A stretch of 64,000 bases of DNA. It comes from an uncultured bacterium. Its GTDB lineage: Bacteria > Bacteroidota > Bacteroidia > Bacteroidales > Bacteroidaceae. A program made the position numbers and the translations under genes. The stretch covers positions 1-64,000 of the forward strand of contig CAJMPR010000020.1 in NCBI GenBank assembly GCA_905215345.1. Reading direction: 5' to 3'. Below are positions 34,009-42,619 of this stretch, one piece after another (the first letter of the stretch is position 1; each line of letters begins with the position of its first letter). A model generated the notes under the pieces. The model was given only the letters and a program-made list of their open reading frames with translations, had not been told where the DNA came from and searched no databases.

Positions 34009-34935
34009 TCACATTTCATATTTCTTTCCCTGATATGCATCAAGTTCTTTCATTCTTTTTTGAACCCGGTGATTAAATTCATAATTTTTTAGTCCCCAAT
34101 CGGGAGCTATCAACAGTTCCTTAGGCGACTGGGAGACGAAACGTTCCAATACGATGCCGGGACGCAAATGTTCGATATAGTCAATGACCAGTTCAATATA
34201 CTCGTTTACATCGAACAAGTGAAAGTCCTGCGGACGTTGTTCGTATTCCAGTGCCATACGCGTACCCCGTATCAGTTGCAACTGATGCATCTTCAAGGTA
34301 GTAAGCGGCAAGCGTGACAAGTCTCGCGCCTGCGCCACAATGCTCTCGTGGGTTTCTCCGGGCAGTCCCAGAATCACATGTCCGCCCGTCAGGATACCGC
34401 AACCGGCGGTTCGCTCTACAGCATCGACAGTACTTTGAAAGGTATGTCCGCGATTGATGCGGCGAAGCGTTTCATCGTTCGTACTTTCGATACCATACTC
34501 CACTAAAAGAAAAGTATGTTTATTTACTTCTTCCAGATAGCGCAGCAAATCATCGGGCATACAATCCGGACGGGTACCGATCACCAGTCCCACTATCCCG
34601 TCTACCGACAACGCCTCCTCATATTTCCGCTTCAACGATTCCAGTTCGCCATACGTATTGGTATAAGCCTGAAAATAGGCCAGATATTTCATTTCCGGGT
34701 ATTTATGGGCAAAGAAGCGCTTTCCTTCTTGCAACTGCAAAGTTACAGGCTTCTCCGTACGGCAATATTCCGGATTGAAGGTCTGGTTGTTACAATAAGT
34801 GCAACCACCGTAACCTTTGTTCCCGTCGCGGTTGGGACAGGTAAAGCCGGCATTCAACGAAATCTTCTGCACCTTGTACGGAAAATAACGTTTCAAAAAC
34901 GATGAAAAATCATTGTAAAGAGGTATCACTCCCAT
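34009..34935 (-). CDS. YhcC-like radical SAM protein (TIGR01212 type)
   Basis: A 308-aa radical SAM protein of the YhcC/TIGR01212 type. The N-terminal cluster is C33-x11-C45-x2-C48 (CPNRDGNKGYGGCTYC), longer than the common CxxxCxxC and typical of this and the Elp3 group. The body has the GTRPDCMP and GIESTNDETLRRINRGH segments seen in these proteins. The reaction is unknown; the family is close to tRNA- or sulfur-handling radical SAM enzymes. I chose MGVIPLYNDF at 34935 because the longer reading from 35019 runs through a repeat element in the leader. Confidence 0.9.
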   Translation of the reverse strand: MGVIPLYNDFSSFLKRYFPYKVQKISLNAGFTCPNRDGNKGYGGCTYCNNQTFNPEYCRTEKPVTLQLQEGKRFFAHKYPEMKYLAYFQAYTNTYGELESLKRKYEEALSVDGIVGLVIGTRPDCMPDDLLRYLEEVNKHTFLLVEYGIESTNDETLRRINRGHTFQSTVDAVERTAGCGILTGGHVILGLPGETHESIVAQARDLSRLPLTTLKMHQLQLIRGTRMALEYEQRPQDFHLFDVNEYIELVIDYIEHLRPGIVLERFVSQSPKELLIAPDWGLKNYEFNHRVQKRMKELDAYQGKKYEM

Positions 34936-34958
34936 AAGGCTTATCTTAGTATAGACTC

Positions 34959-35031
34959 GAACACATAGGCACAAAGACACGGAGAATAAAATAGAATAGA
35001 GAAAACACTGTATCTCCATGCCTCTGTGTTC
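34959..35031. repeat. Inverted repeat in the leader of the YhcC-like gene
   Basis: The left arm 34959-34985 (GAACACATAGGCAC... ending GGAGA) pairs with the right arm 35013-35031 (TCTCC...TGTGTTC). The left arm has an extra copy of a CACAAAGACA-like unit. It lies in the 5' leader of the YhcC-like gene, whose probable -7 box is at 35050-35057. Confidence 0.6.
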
Positions 35032-35049
35032 AAATCATCATATCAGAAA

Positions 35050-35057
35050 CAAAAGTA
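35050..35057 (-). promoter_or_regulatory. -7 box for the YhcC-like gene
   Basis: On the minus strand TACTTTTG is an exact -7 match. It puts the inverted repeat 34959-35031 inside the transcribed leader of about 110 nt. Confidence 0.45.
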
Positions 35058-35364
35058 AGACTTTTATTCGGAATTTACTAAAAGAAAGTGATTGGGGGTA
35101 TTTTCAACACTTATATATAGCAGCAACAATACGTTAACAAACATAAAAACATTTATTTTAAGCTACACTAAAAAGTGTTTCGCACACTGGTTATGAAGCA
35201 ATTACAATATACACCATACATCACTCCTTAATCCGTATAAATATTTTTTAGTGATTAGATACTTCTTTTACACATAAATTTCTCTCTTTCCACAGAGATG
35301 GATTGAAATAAATTCATAGCTTTGCATACGACCTTATGAAATCAACCTATAAATACTAAACACC
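35058..35364. other. Divergent spacer between YhcC-like and ROK genes
   Basis: A+T-rich spacer of about 300 bp. The only recognisable site is the ROK -7 box at its right end (35317-35324). I see no further gene or clear repeat. Confidence 0.5.
35317..35324 (+). promoter_or_regulatory. -7 box for the ROK-MFS-SIS operon
   Basis: TAGCTTTG is an exact match to TAnnTTTG, 41 bp upstream of the ROK start codon. No good -33 TTTG is seen. Confidence 0.5.
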
Positions 35365-36324
35365 ATGGCAACAATTGCACTCGACATAGGCGGAACGAAA
35401 ATAGCCAGCGCCATTTTTCTCCCTGACGGAAGCATGATATTCAACCGTAAACGGCTTCTAAAAGGCAGGACAGGGCATGAGGTAGGCAAACTCGCAGCCG
35501 ATATTCTTGACAAGTTACTTACCATAGCGCGCAGGAGTCGAATAAAAATTGACGGCATCGGTGTATGTGTTCCCGGTATTGTATATTCTCAAACCAACCG
35601 TGTATGGGCCCCCAACATACCCGGTTGGGACAATTACCCGCTGTATGAAGAGCTGCGTTGCGTCGTCCCTCCCGGAATAGAAATCTACATCGACAGTGAC
35701 CGTACATGCTATATGTATGGCGAGATGTGGCAAGGAGCGGCAAAGAACTGCCACAGCGCCGTATTCATTGCCGTAGGGACAGGTATCGGAGCCGGTATTA
35801 TCATAGACGGGCACGTGCTGCACGGCGCCAGTGACATTATCGGAGCAACCGGCTGGATGGCGCTCCAACCGCCCTATAAGGAAGATTACGACGCTTGCGG
35901 ATGCTTTGAATATTACGCCTCCGGCAATGGTATCGGAGCACGGGTACGTGATGCCGTACGCGCCAACAAAGCCTACAAAGGGAAGCTGCGCCAGAAACCT
36001 ATTTGCCGCATTTCGGCCTACGACGTGTTCAGCGCATACAATGAAGGAGATCCCATCGCCGTTTCCGTGCTACAAAAAGCAATTGAGATGTGGGGCATGG
36101 GCGCCGCCAACCTCGTCAGCCTGCTGAATCCGCAGAAAGTTATTTGGGGCGGTGGCGTATTCGGTCCTGCAAGTATTTTTATCAATGACATCTACAAAGA
36201 AGCTTGTAAATGGGCACAGCCCATCAGCATCAAGCAAGCCGAATTTGTATCTTCTCAACTATCCGGAAATGCCGGATTGATAGGTGCAGCTTTTCTTGCC
36301 ATCAAAAACCACTTGTATGATTAG
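35365..36324 (+). CDS. ROK-family sugar kinase (or kinase-like) protein
   Basis: A 319-aa cytoplasmic ROK protein. It has the ATP phosphate loop DIGGTKIASA at 6-15, the VGTGIGAGIIIDG segment near 136-148 and the late GGGVFGP loop. It lacks a DNA-binding extension, so it is a kinase type rather than a repressor. The ROK zinc motif is reduced: the usual Gly-His is GATGW and only a single CGCFE remains of the CxCGxxGCxE run. Sugar specificity (glucose, GlcNAc or ManNAc are family options) cannot be told. The stop overlaps the MFS start by 8 bp, and an SIS-domain gene follows. Confidence 0.9.
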   Translation: MATIALDIGGTKIASAIFLPDGSMIFNRKRLLKGRTGHEVGKLAADILDKLLTIARRSRIKIDGIGVCVPGIVYSQTNRVWAPNIPGWDNYPLYEELRCVVPPGIEIYIDSDRTCYMYGEMWQGAAKNCHSAVFIAVGTGIGAGIIIDGHVLHGASDIIGATGWMALQPPYKEDYDACGCFEYYASGNGIGARVRDAVRANKAYKGKLRQKPICRISAYDVFSAYNEGDPIAVSVLQKAIEMWGMGAANLVSLLNPQKVIWGGGVFGPASIFINDIYKEACKWAQPISIKQAEFVSSQLSGNAGLIGAAFLAIKNHLYD

Positions 36325-37468
36325 AAGTTATCACAAGAACCTTGTATTCACCGCCGCATGTATCGGGATGTCTTTCTTCGGCATCTCCATGATTACCCTG
36401 GGAGCAATGTTACCCTCTTTGGTCGCCAAATTGGGACTGAGCGGACTGCAAACCACCTCATTGGTAACATTCCTGCCTTTCGGAATGCTCATCGGTTCCT
36501 TGATTTTCGGCCCCATCGTCGACCGCTTCGGCCACAAGGCTTTGCTCGTACCCAGTTGCGTCATCGTACTATTAGGACTCGAAGGACTGATATTCCTGAC
36601 AAGTATCCCGCTTTTGCAACTCTCGATTGTGGGTATAGGCTTGGGCGGCGGTATCCTGAATGGTGAAACCAACGCATTGGTAGCTGACATTTCCAGCGAA
36701 GCGGACAAAGGCTCACACCTCAGTTTCCTCGGAATGTTCTACGGACTGGGTGCGCTGGGCATCCCTACCCTGTTAGGATTCTTGTCCGAGTATTACTCTT
36801 ACGAAACCATCCTGCAAGGTATCAGCACCGTCATGCTGGCAGGTATCATCTTCTGTATTCCTATACGCTTCCCGGCACCCAAGCAAGCACAAGGCTTTCC
36901 CGTGAAGCAGGGATTGGGACTATTGAAAGAGAGCAGCCTGCTGTTACTCAGCTTTATCCTCTTCTTCCAGAGCGGTATCGAGGGAGTTTGTAACAACTGG
37001 TCTACCAGCTACTTCGGCCAAACGACGGATATCCCCGGAAATCAGGCTTTGATAGCGCTTACCTGCATGGTTGCCGGACTAACCGTGGCACGTATGCTTC
37101 AAGTAGTCATTTTCAAGAAGATAAAGCCCGAAACGGTACTTCCTTACAGCCTCGTCCTTACCGCCATAGGCTTTGGTATGCTGACGTTCTCACCGGGCTT
37201 TACGCGGGCTGCCGTCGGCATGGTAATCATCGGTATGGGACTATCGGCCACGTATCCCGTCATATTGAGCATTCTCGGCAGTCGTTACGCCTCCTTGTCG
37301 GGAACGGCGTTCGGCATAGCGCTTGCCATCGCCCTCGTGGGACAGGCAACCATGAACGGGCTGATGGGAATGATCTCCATGAATATGGGCGGTATAAAAA
37401 TCTACCCCTACATGATGATTGCTTCGCTCATCATTATGCTTTTCTTGTTTAAACGTTCTCAAAAATAA
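36317..37468 (+). CDS. MFS sugar transporter
   Basis: A 383-aa inner-membrane major facilitator with about twelve transmembrane helices. The loop 2-3 signature is FGPIVDRFGHKALL, and a central loop follows residue about 185. It starts at 36317, overlapping the ROK stop (ATGATTAG), so the two are translationally coupled. Together with the kinase and the SIS protein it should import one sugar for phosphorylation. The fucose/GlcNAc/sialic-acid permease branches are candidates; the sequence alone does not choose. Confidence 0.9.
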   Translation: MIRSYHKNLVFTAACIGMSFFGISMITLGAMLPSLVAKLGLSGLQTTSLVTFLPFGMLIGSLIFGPIVDRFGHKALLVPSCVIVLLGLEGLIFLTSIPLLQLSIVGIGLGGGILNGETNALVADISSEADKGSHLSFLGMFYGLGALGIPTLLGFLSEYYSYETILQGISTVMLAGIIFCIPIRFPAPKQAQGFPVKQGLGLLKESSLLLLSFILFFQSGIEGVCNNWSTSYFGQTTDIPGNQALIALTCMVAGLTVARMLQVVIFKKIKPETVLPYSLVLTAIGFGMLTFSPGFTRAAVGMVIIGMGLSATYPVILSILGSRYASLSGTAFGIALAIALVGQATMNGLMGMISMNMGGIKIYPYMMIASLIIMLFLFKRSQK

Positions 37469-37475
37469 AATGCAG

Positions 37476-37573
37476 TTTACAAGGTGACAGAACAGGCGAC
37501 AAGGTAACAGATACAAGGTGACAAAGGAGATAGTAACCTTCTTGTCAACTCGTCAACTAAAACCTTGTCAACT
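37476..37573. repeat. Inverted-repeat element with tandem-repeat arms (CAAGGTGACA type)
   Basis: The left arm iterates CAAGGTGACA/CAAGGTAACA (37476-37527) and the right arm iterates CTTGTCAACT (37537-37573), nearly complementary. It occupies the gap between the MFS and SIS genes of one operon. Same plan as the elements at 32669, 41577 and 44405, different sequence. A shorter copy of the right arm occurs near 38839-38880. Confidence 0.6.
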
Positions 37574-37612
37574 AAAAATAATAAATTATTTACCCCCTAA
37601 AACAAAACAATT

Positions 37613-38374
37613 ATGTTAGCACACGAATGGTTAAAGAATGCCCATGGCATCATGGAAAAATTGGAAGCTACCCAAATGGAAAACATCAAGAAAGCAGCTA
37701 CTGCCATGGCAGATTCTATCGAGGCTGGCCGTTGGGTTCATACCTTTGGTTGCGGTCACGCTACAATCCCCGTTGAAGAAATGTATCCCCGTATCGGTAG
37801 CTTCGTAGGTTTTCATCCGCTTTGTGAACTTCCTCTTACTTTCTTTACGCAGATTATCGGACAGATGGGTATCCATCAGTTCCTTTTCCTGGAAAGACTG
37901 GAAGGTTACGGACAGGCAATCATGAAAAACTATGATTTCGATTCCAAGGATTGCGTTTGGATTTTCTCTCACACCGGTATCAACTCCGTTAATATCGACA
38001 TGGCTCTGGAAGCCAAGAAACGCGGTATGAAAGTAATCGTTTACGGTTCGGCAAGTGAAACAGGGGATAAGGCAAGCCGTCATTCCAGTGGCAAGAACCT
38101 CTTCCAGCTCGCTGACATCGTAGTTGACTCTTGCGTGCCTTTGGTAGATGCTTCCGTGCCTTTGAAGAACCACTTCGACAAGGTAGGCCCGTTGTCTACA
38201 TTAAGTTTCGTAACAATGGTATGGATGACTATCACTACCGTTGCCGAAATTCTTGCCGACCGTGGCGTGAAGCTGTACATCCACCCGTCACACAATGTTC
38301 CCGGAGATACCACCGCCCATGAACGTCTGGACGCAGCTATCGCCGAATACCAACGCAAAGTAAAATGTCTCTAA
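37613..38374 (+). CDS. SIS-domain sugar isomerase-like protein
   Basis: A 253-aa cytoplasmic protein with a sugar-isomerase (SIS) domain. The sugar-phosphate loops are FGCGHATIPVEEM near 45-57 and IFSHTGINSVNIDMAL near 122-137. Such proteins bind or isomerise phosphosugars (phosphoheptose isomerase, MurQ and relatives). It closes the ROK-MFS operon, 144 bp after the MFS stop, and is followed by a strong terminator. I infer that it acts on the phosphorylated sugar made by the ROK protein; the exact reaction is unknown. Confidence 0.88.
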   Translation: MLAHEWLKNAHGIMEKLEATQMENIKKAATAMADSIEAGRWVHTFGCGHATIPVEEMYPRIGSFVGFHPLCELPLTFFTQIIGQMGIHQFLFLERLEGYGQAIMKNYDFDSKDCVWIFSHTGINSVNIDMALEAKKRGMKVIVYGSASETGDKASRHSSGKNLFQLADIVVDSCVPLVDASVPLKNHFDKVGPLSTLSFVTMVWMTITTVAEILADRGVKLYIHPSHNVPGDTTAHERLDAAIAEYQRKVKCL

Positions 38375-38437
38375 TATAGAATAAGTTCCAATCATCATTT
38401 ATTATTTATTCTAATCATCATCTATGAATGACGGCGA

Positions 38438-38475
38438 ACGTTCCGGTTTCTTCTTGAGGCCGGAACGTTTTTTTG
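38438..38475 (+). terminator. Terminator of the ROK-MFS-SIS operon
   Basis: Perfect 10-bp stem AACGTTCCGG (38438-38447) with 38461-38470, 13-nt loop, followed by a T run. It lies 64 bp after the SIS gene stop. Confidence 0.9.
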
Positions 38476-38489
38476 ATTTAACAACAGAT

Positions 38490-38599
38490 TTCGTCCTATG
38501 AGACAAATATATTCATCTCACGGGACAATTCTTTTCGTCCTGCGAGACGATTTCCCTCGACCTATGGGATGAATCTTTTCGTCTTAGAGAACGATTACA
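38490..38599. repeat. Degenerate tandem repeat, 22-bp period (array B)
   Basis: Five exact 22-bp steps start at 38490, 38512, 38534, 38556 and 38578. The consensus is close to TTCGTCCTATGAGACGAATC. Each unit is a dyad of CGTC and GACG about 11 bp apart. It begins 15 bp after the SIS operon terminator and is outside any gene. Layout as in the arrays at 4394 and 52580; sequence unrelated. Confidence 0.82.
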
Positions 38600-38654
38600 T
38601 CCACATTGTATTCTATTTTTATTATTTTTCAATTCAATTGGCGGGGTCACTGTG

Positions 38655-39036
38655 AAGGTTCAGGTTCCTTTAGCCCTCAATTTTCAGGCATTTTTTATTT
38701 AAACAACTCATGTATAACGCTTTAACAATTAAAAGAATGCACTGAAACGATTATTCATAGAAAACAAGAAGATTTCTTTTCAGCTTGAATCGAGACGTAT
38801 TATGTAATAATATTTCCATTGATAAACTGACATTCTTTCCTTGTCAACTTGTTAACTGAGACCTTGTCAACCGCGAAAGTTGAGCTTGCGAAACTTGAGT
38901 AAATTCTCATTTAGTGGGACGGACAAGAATAATCACTCCCCAACGACACTCGCTGTTTATTGAAATATCATGTCATTACATCTTTCCCCATTTTCATTTT
39001 TACCGCTCCACGAAGGGCTAAAGGAACCTGAACCTT
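38655..39036. repeat. Segment bounded by a 23-bp perfect inverted repeat
   Basis: The 23 bp at 38655-38677 (beginning AAGGTTCAGGTTCC) recur as the exact reverse complement at 39014-39036, with imperfect similarity reaching a few bases further outward. The 336 bp between them are A+T rich and code for nothing. This could be a MITE-like element or an invertible segment. No transposase or recombinase gene is in the window and I could not see target duplications. It lies 290 bp upstream of the DPP IV gene. Confidence 0.65.
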
Positions 39037-39326
39037 ATCGTGAACCAAAAAAAATATAAGAATAGAATATCAAGACAAGATAAAATACTGTTTGTCAACT
39101 ATATAAAACATATACTTCCTCTAAACTAAGAACTATACAAATTTCCCATATCTCCCTCCCCACCTCTTGTTTTATTCCCCCTCTAATTAAGAAAAAACTT
39201 TTCATTTTTTTCTCTTTTCATACCATCGCCAACTAAATACAACAACTGTTTGACATTTATTTAGAAGCATATACTCTTTTCTTTTGTATCTTTGCTGCAT
39301 AATTAAGTAAACAACTTCATTAAGAT
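39037..39326. other. A+T-rich leader region of the DPP IV gene
   Basis: About 290 bp between the inverted-repeat segment and the DPP IV start. The recognisable site is the -7 box at 39285-39292. I see no gene or repeat here. Confidence 0.5.
39285..39292 (+). promoter_or_regulatory. -7 box for the DPP IV gene
   Basis: TATCTTTG is an exact -7 match, 35 bp upstream of the start codon. A TTTG at 39247 is too far away to be the -33 element. Confidence 0.55.
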
Positions 39327-41546
39327 ATGAGAAAGATTAGCATTACACTCCTTTTCTGCCTCTGCCTGCTGGCAAGTTTCGCGCAAGGTGGCAGACCGCT
39401 CGATTTGAAAGAAATCGTATCGGGAGAATTTACTCCTAAGAATATTTCCGGCGTTATTCCCATTCCGGGAGACGGCGAACATTACTCACAAATGAATGCC
39501 GACAAGACGCAAATCATCAAATATTCTTTCAAGACCGGCAAACCGGTGGAAGTCTTGTTCGACGCCACTACCGCCCGTGAGTGCCCGTTCAAGAAGTTCG
39601 ACAGTTACAGTTTCGCACCGGACGGCAGCAAGCTGCTGATTGCTACGGAAACGACTCCCATTTACCGCCACTCCTATACAGCCGAACATTACATTTACAG
39701 CCTGAAACGGAATCTGGACGGCAAGATTAACAATGTAGTGGAAAAGCTTTCCGACGGAGGCCCGCAACAAGTGCCCGTCTTCTCACCGGACGGTTTTCAA
39801 GTGGCATTTGTACGCGATAACAATATCTATCTCGTGAAGCTGCTCTATGGCAACAGTGAAAGCCAGGTGACCGAAGACGGCAAGCGCAATGAGGTACTGA
39901 ACGGCATTCCCGACTGGGTATATGAGGAAGAATTCGGCTTCGACCGTGCGTTGGAGTTCAGCCCCGACAGCAAGATGCTGGCCTACATCCGCTTTGACGA
40001 GAGCGAGGTTCCTTCCTACTCTTTCCCCGTCTTTGCCGGAGAAGCTCCCCACATCGCTCCTTACGAGAAATATCCGGGAGAATATACCTACAAATATCCC
40101 AAGACCGGTGAAAAGAATTCCAAAGTATCCGTACATACTTTCGACATCAAGTCCAAAGTAACCCGCAAAATCAACGTACCGGTAGAAAAGGACGGATACA
40201 TTCCCCGTATCCGCTTTACCCAAGACCCCAACAAACTGGCCATCATGACACTGAACCGCCATCAGAACCAGCTTGACCTATACTTTGCCGATCCCCGCAG
40301 TACCGTCAGCAAACTGGCCGTACGCGATGAGAGTGATACGTATATCGGGGGGAAAGCGCTTGACAACATTATCTTCTATCCGGAGAATTTCAGTTTCCTC
40401 AGCGAAAAGAGCGGATACAATCATCTGTACTGGTACAGCATCGGCGGGAATCTGATAAAGCAGGTAACTTCCGGCCCTTACGAGGTACAGGAATTCCTGG
40501 GTTATGATCCCGAAGAAGGCAGTTTCTACTTTAGCAGCAATGAAGAAAGTCCGCTACGCAGTGCCATTTACAAGATAGACCGCAAGGGAAAAAAGACCAA
40601 ACTGTCGTCACAAACCGGTACAAACGAAGCCCAGTTCAGTACGGACATGAAGTATTTTATGAACCGCTACTCCAATGTGGATACTCCTACCGTCATTACC
40701 CTCAACGATAATACGGGTAAGGCGCTGACTACCCTTGTAGACAATGCGGAGTTGAAACAGAAAATCAGCGGAATCGCCCTGCCCAAGAAGGAGTTCTTCT
40801 CGTTCCAGACACAGGACGGCACTAAACTGAACGGTTGGATGATAAAGCCCACGAACTTTTCCGCTTCCAAGAAGTATCCGGTCTTACTGTATCAGTACAG
40901 CGGCCCCGGTTCGCAGGAAGTGCTGGATAAGTTTAAAGTAAGCTGGGAAAACTATATGGCCTCACAAGGTTTCATTGTGGTCTGCGTAGACGGACGCGGA
41001 ACCGGCGGACGTGGAGCCGATTTTGCCAAAAGCACTTATCTGAACCTCGGCATCAAAGAGGCTAAAGACCAGGTAGCAACCGCTCAATACTTAGGAAGTC
41101 TGCCCTATGTAGACAAGAACCGTATCGGCATTTGGGGATGGAGCTATGGCGGCTATATGACTATCATGAGCATGAGCGAAGGAACTCCGGTATTCAAGGC
41201 GGGAGCTGCCGTTGCCCCGGTTACCGACTGGAAGTACTACGATACCGTGTATGGCGAGCGTTTCATGCGTACTCCGAATGAAAATGCCGAAGGCTATAAA
41301 GCCTCTTCCGCTTTCACCCGTGCCGACAAGCTGAACGGTAACTTATTACTGGTGCATGGTATGGCCGATGACAACGTTCACTTCCAGAATACGGCGGAAT
41401 ATGCCGAACATCTGGTACAACTGGGAAAACAGTTCGACATGCAGGTATATACCAACCGCAACCACAGTATTTTCGGAGGGAATACGCGCTTGCACCTGTA
41501 TAACAAGTTGACGAACTTCTTTAATCGGGAGTTGAACAATAAATGA
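39327..41546 (+). CDS. Dipeptidyl peptidase IV (S9B serine peptidase)
   Basis: A 739-aa exported serine peptidase with a signal peptide (1-19, cut after ASFAQ), an eight-bladed propeller and a C-terminal alpha/beta-hydrolase domain. The catalytic serine is Ser606 in GWSYGGYM, the acid lies in MADDNVHF (681-682) and the His is 713 in NRNHSIFGG. The two glutamates of the DPP IV propeller occur in YEEEFGFDR. The family removes X-Pro dipeptides from peptides. Bacteroides DPP IV enzymes have been shown to act on host incretin peptides; that this one does is inference. A hairpin (41551-41573) follows the stop. Confidence 0.96.
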   Translation: MRKISITLLFCLCLLASFAQGGRPLDLKEIVSGEFTPKNISGVIPIPGDGEHYSQMNADKTQIIKYSFKTGKPVEVLFDATTARECPFKKFDSYSFAPDGSKLLIATETTPIYRHSYTAEHYIYSLKRNLDGKINNVVEKLSDGGPQQVPVFSPDGFQVAFVRDNNIYLVKLLYGNSESQVTEDGKRNEVLNGIPDWVYEEEFGFDRALEFSPDSKMLAYIRFDESEVPSYSFPVFAGEAPHIAPYEKYPGEYTYKYPKTGEKNSKVSVHTFDIKSKVTRKINVPVEKDGYIPRIRFTQDPNKLAIMTLNRHQNQLDLYFADPRSTVSKLAVRDESDTYIGGKALDNIIFYPENFSFLSEKSGYNHLYWYSIGGNLIKQVTSGPYEVQEFLGYDPEEGSFYFSSNEESPLRSAIYKIDRKGKKTKLSSQTGTNEAQFSTDMKYFMNRYSNVDTPTVITLNDNTGKALTTLVDNAELKQKISGIALPKKEFFSFQTQDGTKLNGWMIKPTNFSASKKYPVLLYQYSGPGSQEVLDKFKVSWENYMASQGFIVVCVDGRGTGGRGADFAKSTYLNLGIKEAKDQVATAQYLGSLPYVDKNRIGIWGWSYGGYMTIMSMSEGTPVFKAGAAVAPVTDWKYYDTVYGERFMRTPNENAEGYKASSAFTRADKLNGNLLLVHGMADDNVHFQNTAEYAEHLVQLGKQFDMQVYTNRNHSIFGGNTRLHLYNKLTNFFNRELNNK

Positions 41547-41550
41547 TAAT

Positions 41551-41573
41551 TTAGTGAAGCTTTGCTTCACTAA
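41551..41573 (+). terminator. Hairpin after the DPP IV gene
   Basis: Perfect 10-bp stem TTAGTGAAGC / GCTTCACTAA with a 3-nt loop, 5 bp after the stop codon. It lacks a U tract, so it may protect the 3' end or weakly terminate. Confidence 0.6.
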
Positions 41574-41576
41574 AAA

Positions 41577-41682
41577 TTGACAATTGATAATTGATAATTG
41601 ACAATTACCATGCGGAATAATAGGATATTAGCATATTGCGCTGCTTAATTGTCAATTGTCAATTATGAATTGTCAATTGACA
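41577..41682. repeat. Inverted-repeat element with tandem-repeat arms and ACCATGCGG core
   Basis: The left arm iterates TTGATAA/TTGACAA (41577-41606), the core 41607-41644 begins ACCATGCGG and ends GCGCTGCT, and the right arm iterates ATTGTCA (41645-41682). ACCATGCGG is identical to the start of the core at 44445. It fills the DPP IV-lipA gap. Confidence 0.7.
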
Positions 41683-41695
41683 AATAGTTATATCT

Positions 41696-42565
41696 ATGCC
41701 AGACAGAGTCCGTAAGCCGGAATGGCTTAAAATAAGCATCGGTGCCAACGAGCGTTATACCGAAACGAAACGTATAGTAGAATCCCACTGCCTGCACACC
41801 ATTTGCAGCAGCGGACGTTGCCCCAATATGGGAGAATGTTGGGGCAGAGGTACGGCCACCTTTATGATAGGTGGAGACATCTGTACCCGTTGCTGTAAGT
41901 TCTGCAATACACAGACGGGTAAGCCCCTTCCGCTTGACCCGCATGAGCCCGTCCATGTGGCGGAGTCTATCGCCTTGATGAAACTTTCCCATGCCGTCAT
42001 CACCTCCGTAGACCGGGATGATTTACCCGATCTCGGTGCTGCCCACTGGGCGGAAACCATTCGTGAAATCAAACGCCTCAACCCCGAAACAACGATTGAA
42101 GTACTGATTCCCGATTTTCAGGGACGTCCCGAGCTAATCGACCAGGTAATCGAAGCCCGACCGGAAATCATCTCCCACAACATGGAGACGGTAAAACGTA
42201 TCAGCCCGTTAGTGCGCAGTGCCGCCCGTTATGAAACAAGCCTTGCCGTACTGCACCGGATAGACGAAAGTGATATAACCGCCAAGTCCGGCATAATGGT
42301 AGGCCTCGGAGAAACTCCGGAGGAAGTAGAAGAGTTGATGGACGATCTGCGTAAAGCAGGTTGCCGGATACTTACCATCGGTCAATACCTGCAACCTACA
42401 CATAAACATTATCCGGTAGCCGAATATGTAACTCCGGCACAATTCGCCCTTTATAAAGAAGTAGGTTTGAAAAAGGGATTTACCCAAGTGGAAAGCGCTC
42501 CATTGGTCCGTTCATCCTATCATGCTGAAAAGTCAGCCATATATCTACAAAAAAGGATGAGATAA
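41696..42565 (+). CDS. lipA: Lipoyl synthase
   Basis: A 289-aa radical SAM enzyme that inserts two sulfurs into protein-bound octanoyl chains to make lipoate. The auxiliary cluster is C37-x4-C42-x5-C48 and the radical SAM cluster is C63-x3-C67-x2-C70 (CTRCCKFC). The C-terminal RSSYHAEK segment includes the Ser that ligates the auxiliary cluster. Full length for LipA. It follows the DPP IV gene in the same direction, separated by a hairpin and a repeat element. The lipoyl acceptor proteins are not in the window. Confidence 0.97.
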   Translation: MPDRVRKPEWLKISIGANERYTETKRIVESHCLHTICSSGRCPNMGECWGRGTATFMIGGDICTRCCKFCNTQTGKPLPLDPHEPVHVAESIALMKLSHAVITSVDRDDLPDLGAAHWAETIREIKRLNPETTIEVLIPDFQGRPELIDQVIEARPEIISHNMETVKRISPLVRSAARYETSLAVLHRIDESDITAKSGIMVGLGETPEEVEELMDDLRKAGCRILTIGQYLQPTHKHYPVAEYVTPAQFALYKEVGLKKGFTQVESAPLVRSSYHAEKSAIYLQKRMR

Positions 42566-42619
42566 AGAACATTTTATACAAGTTGTTTGTTAAAATGTAA
42601 ACGGCAAAATAACAGACTA

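Noticed and set aside
38490..38599. CRISPR array
   Set aside because: Units follow one another with no spacers, the repeats are degenerate, and there are no cas genes in the window.
38655..39036. Insertion sequence
   Set aside because: The bracketed DNA is only 336 bp and codes for no transposase; kept only as an inverted-repeat segment.
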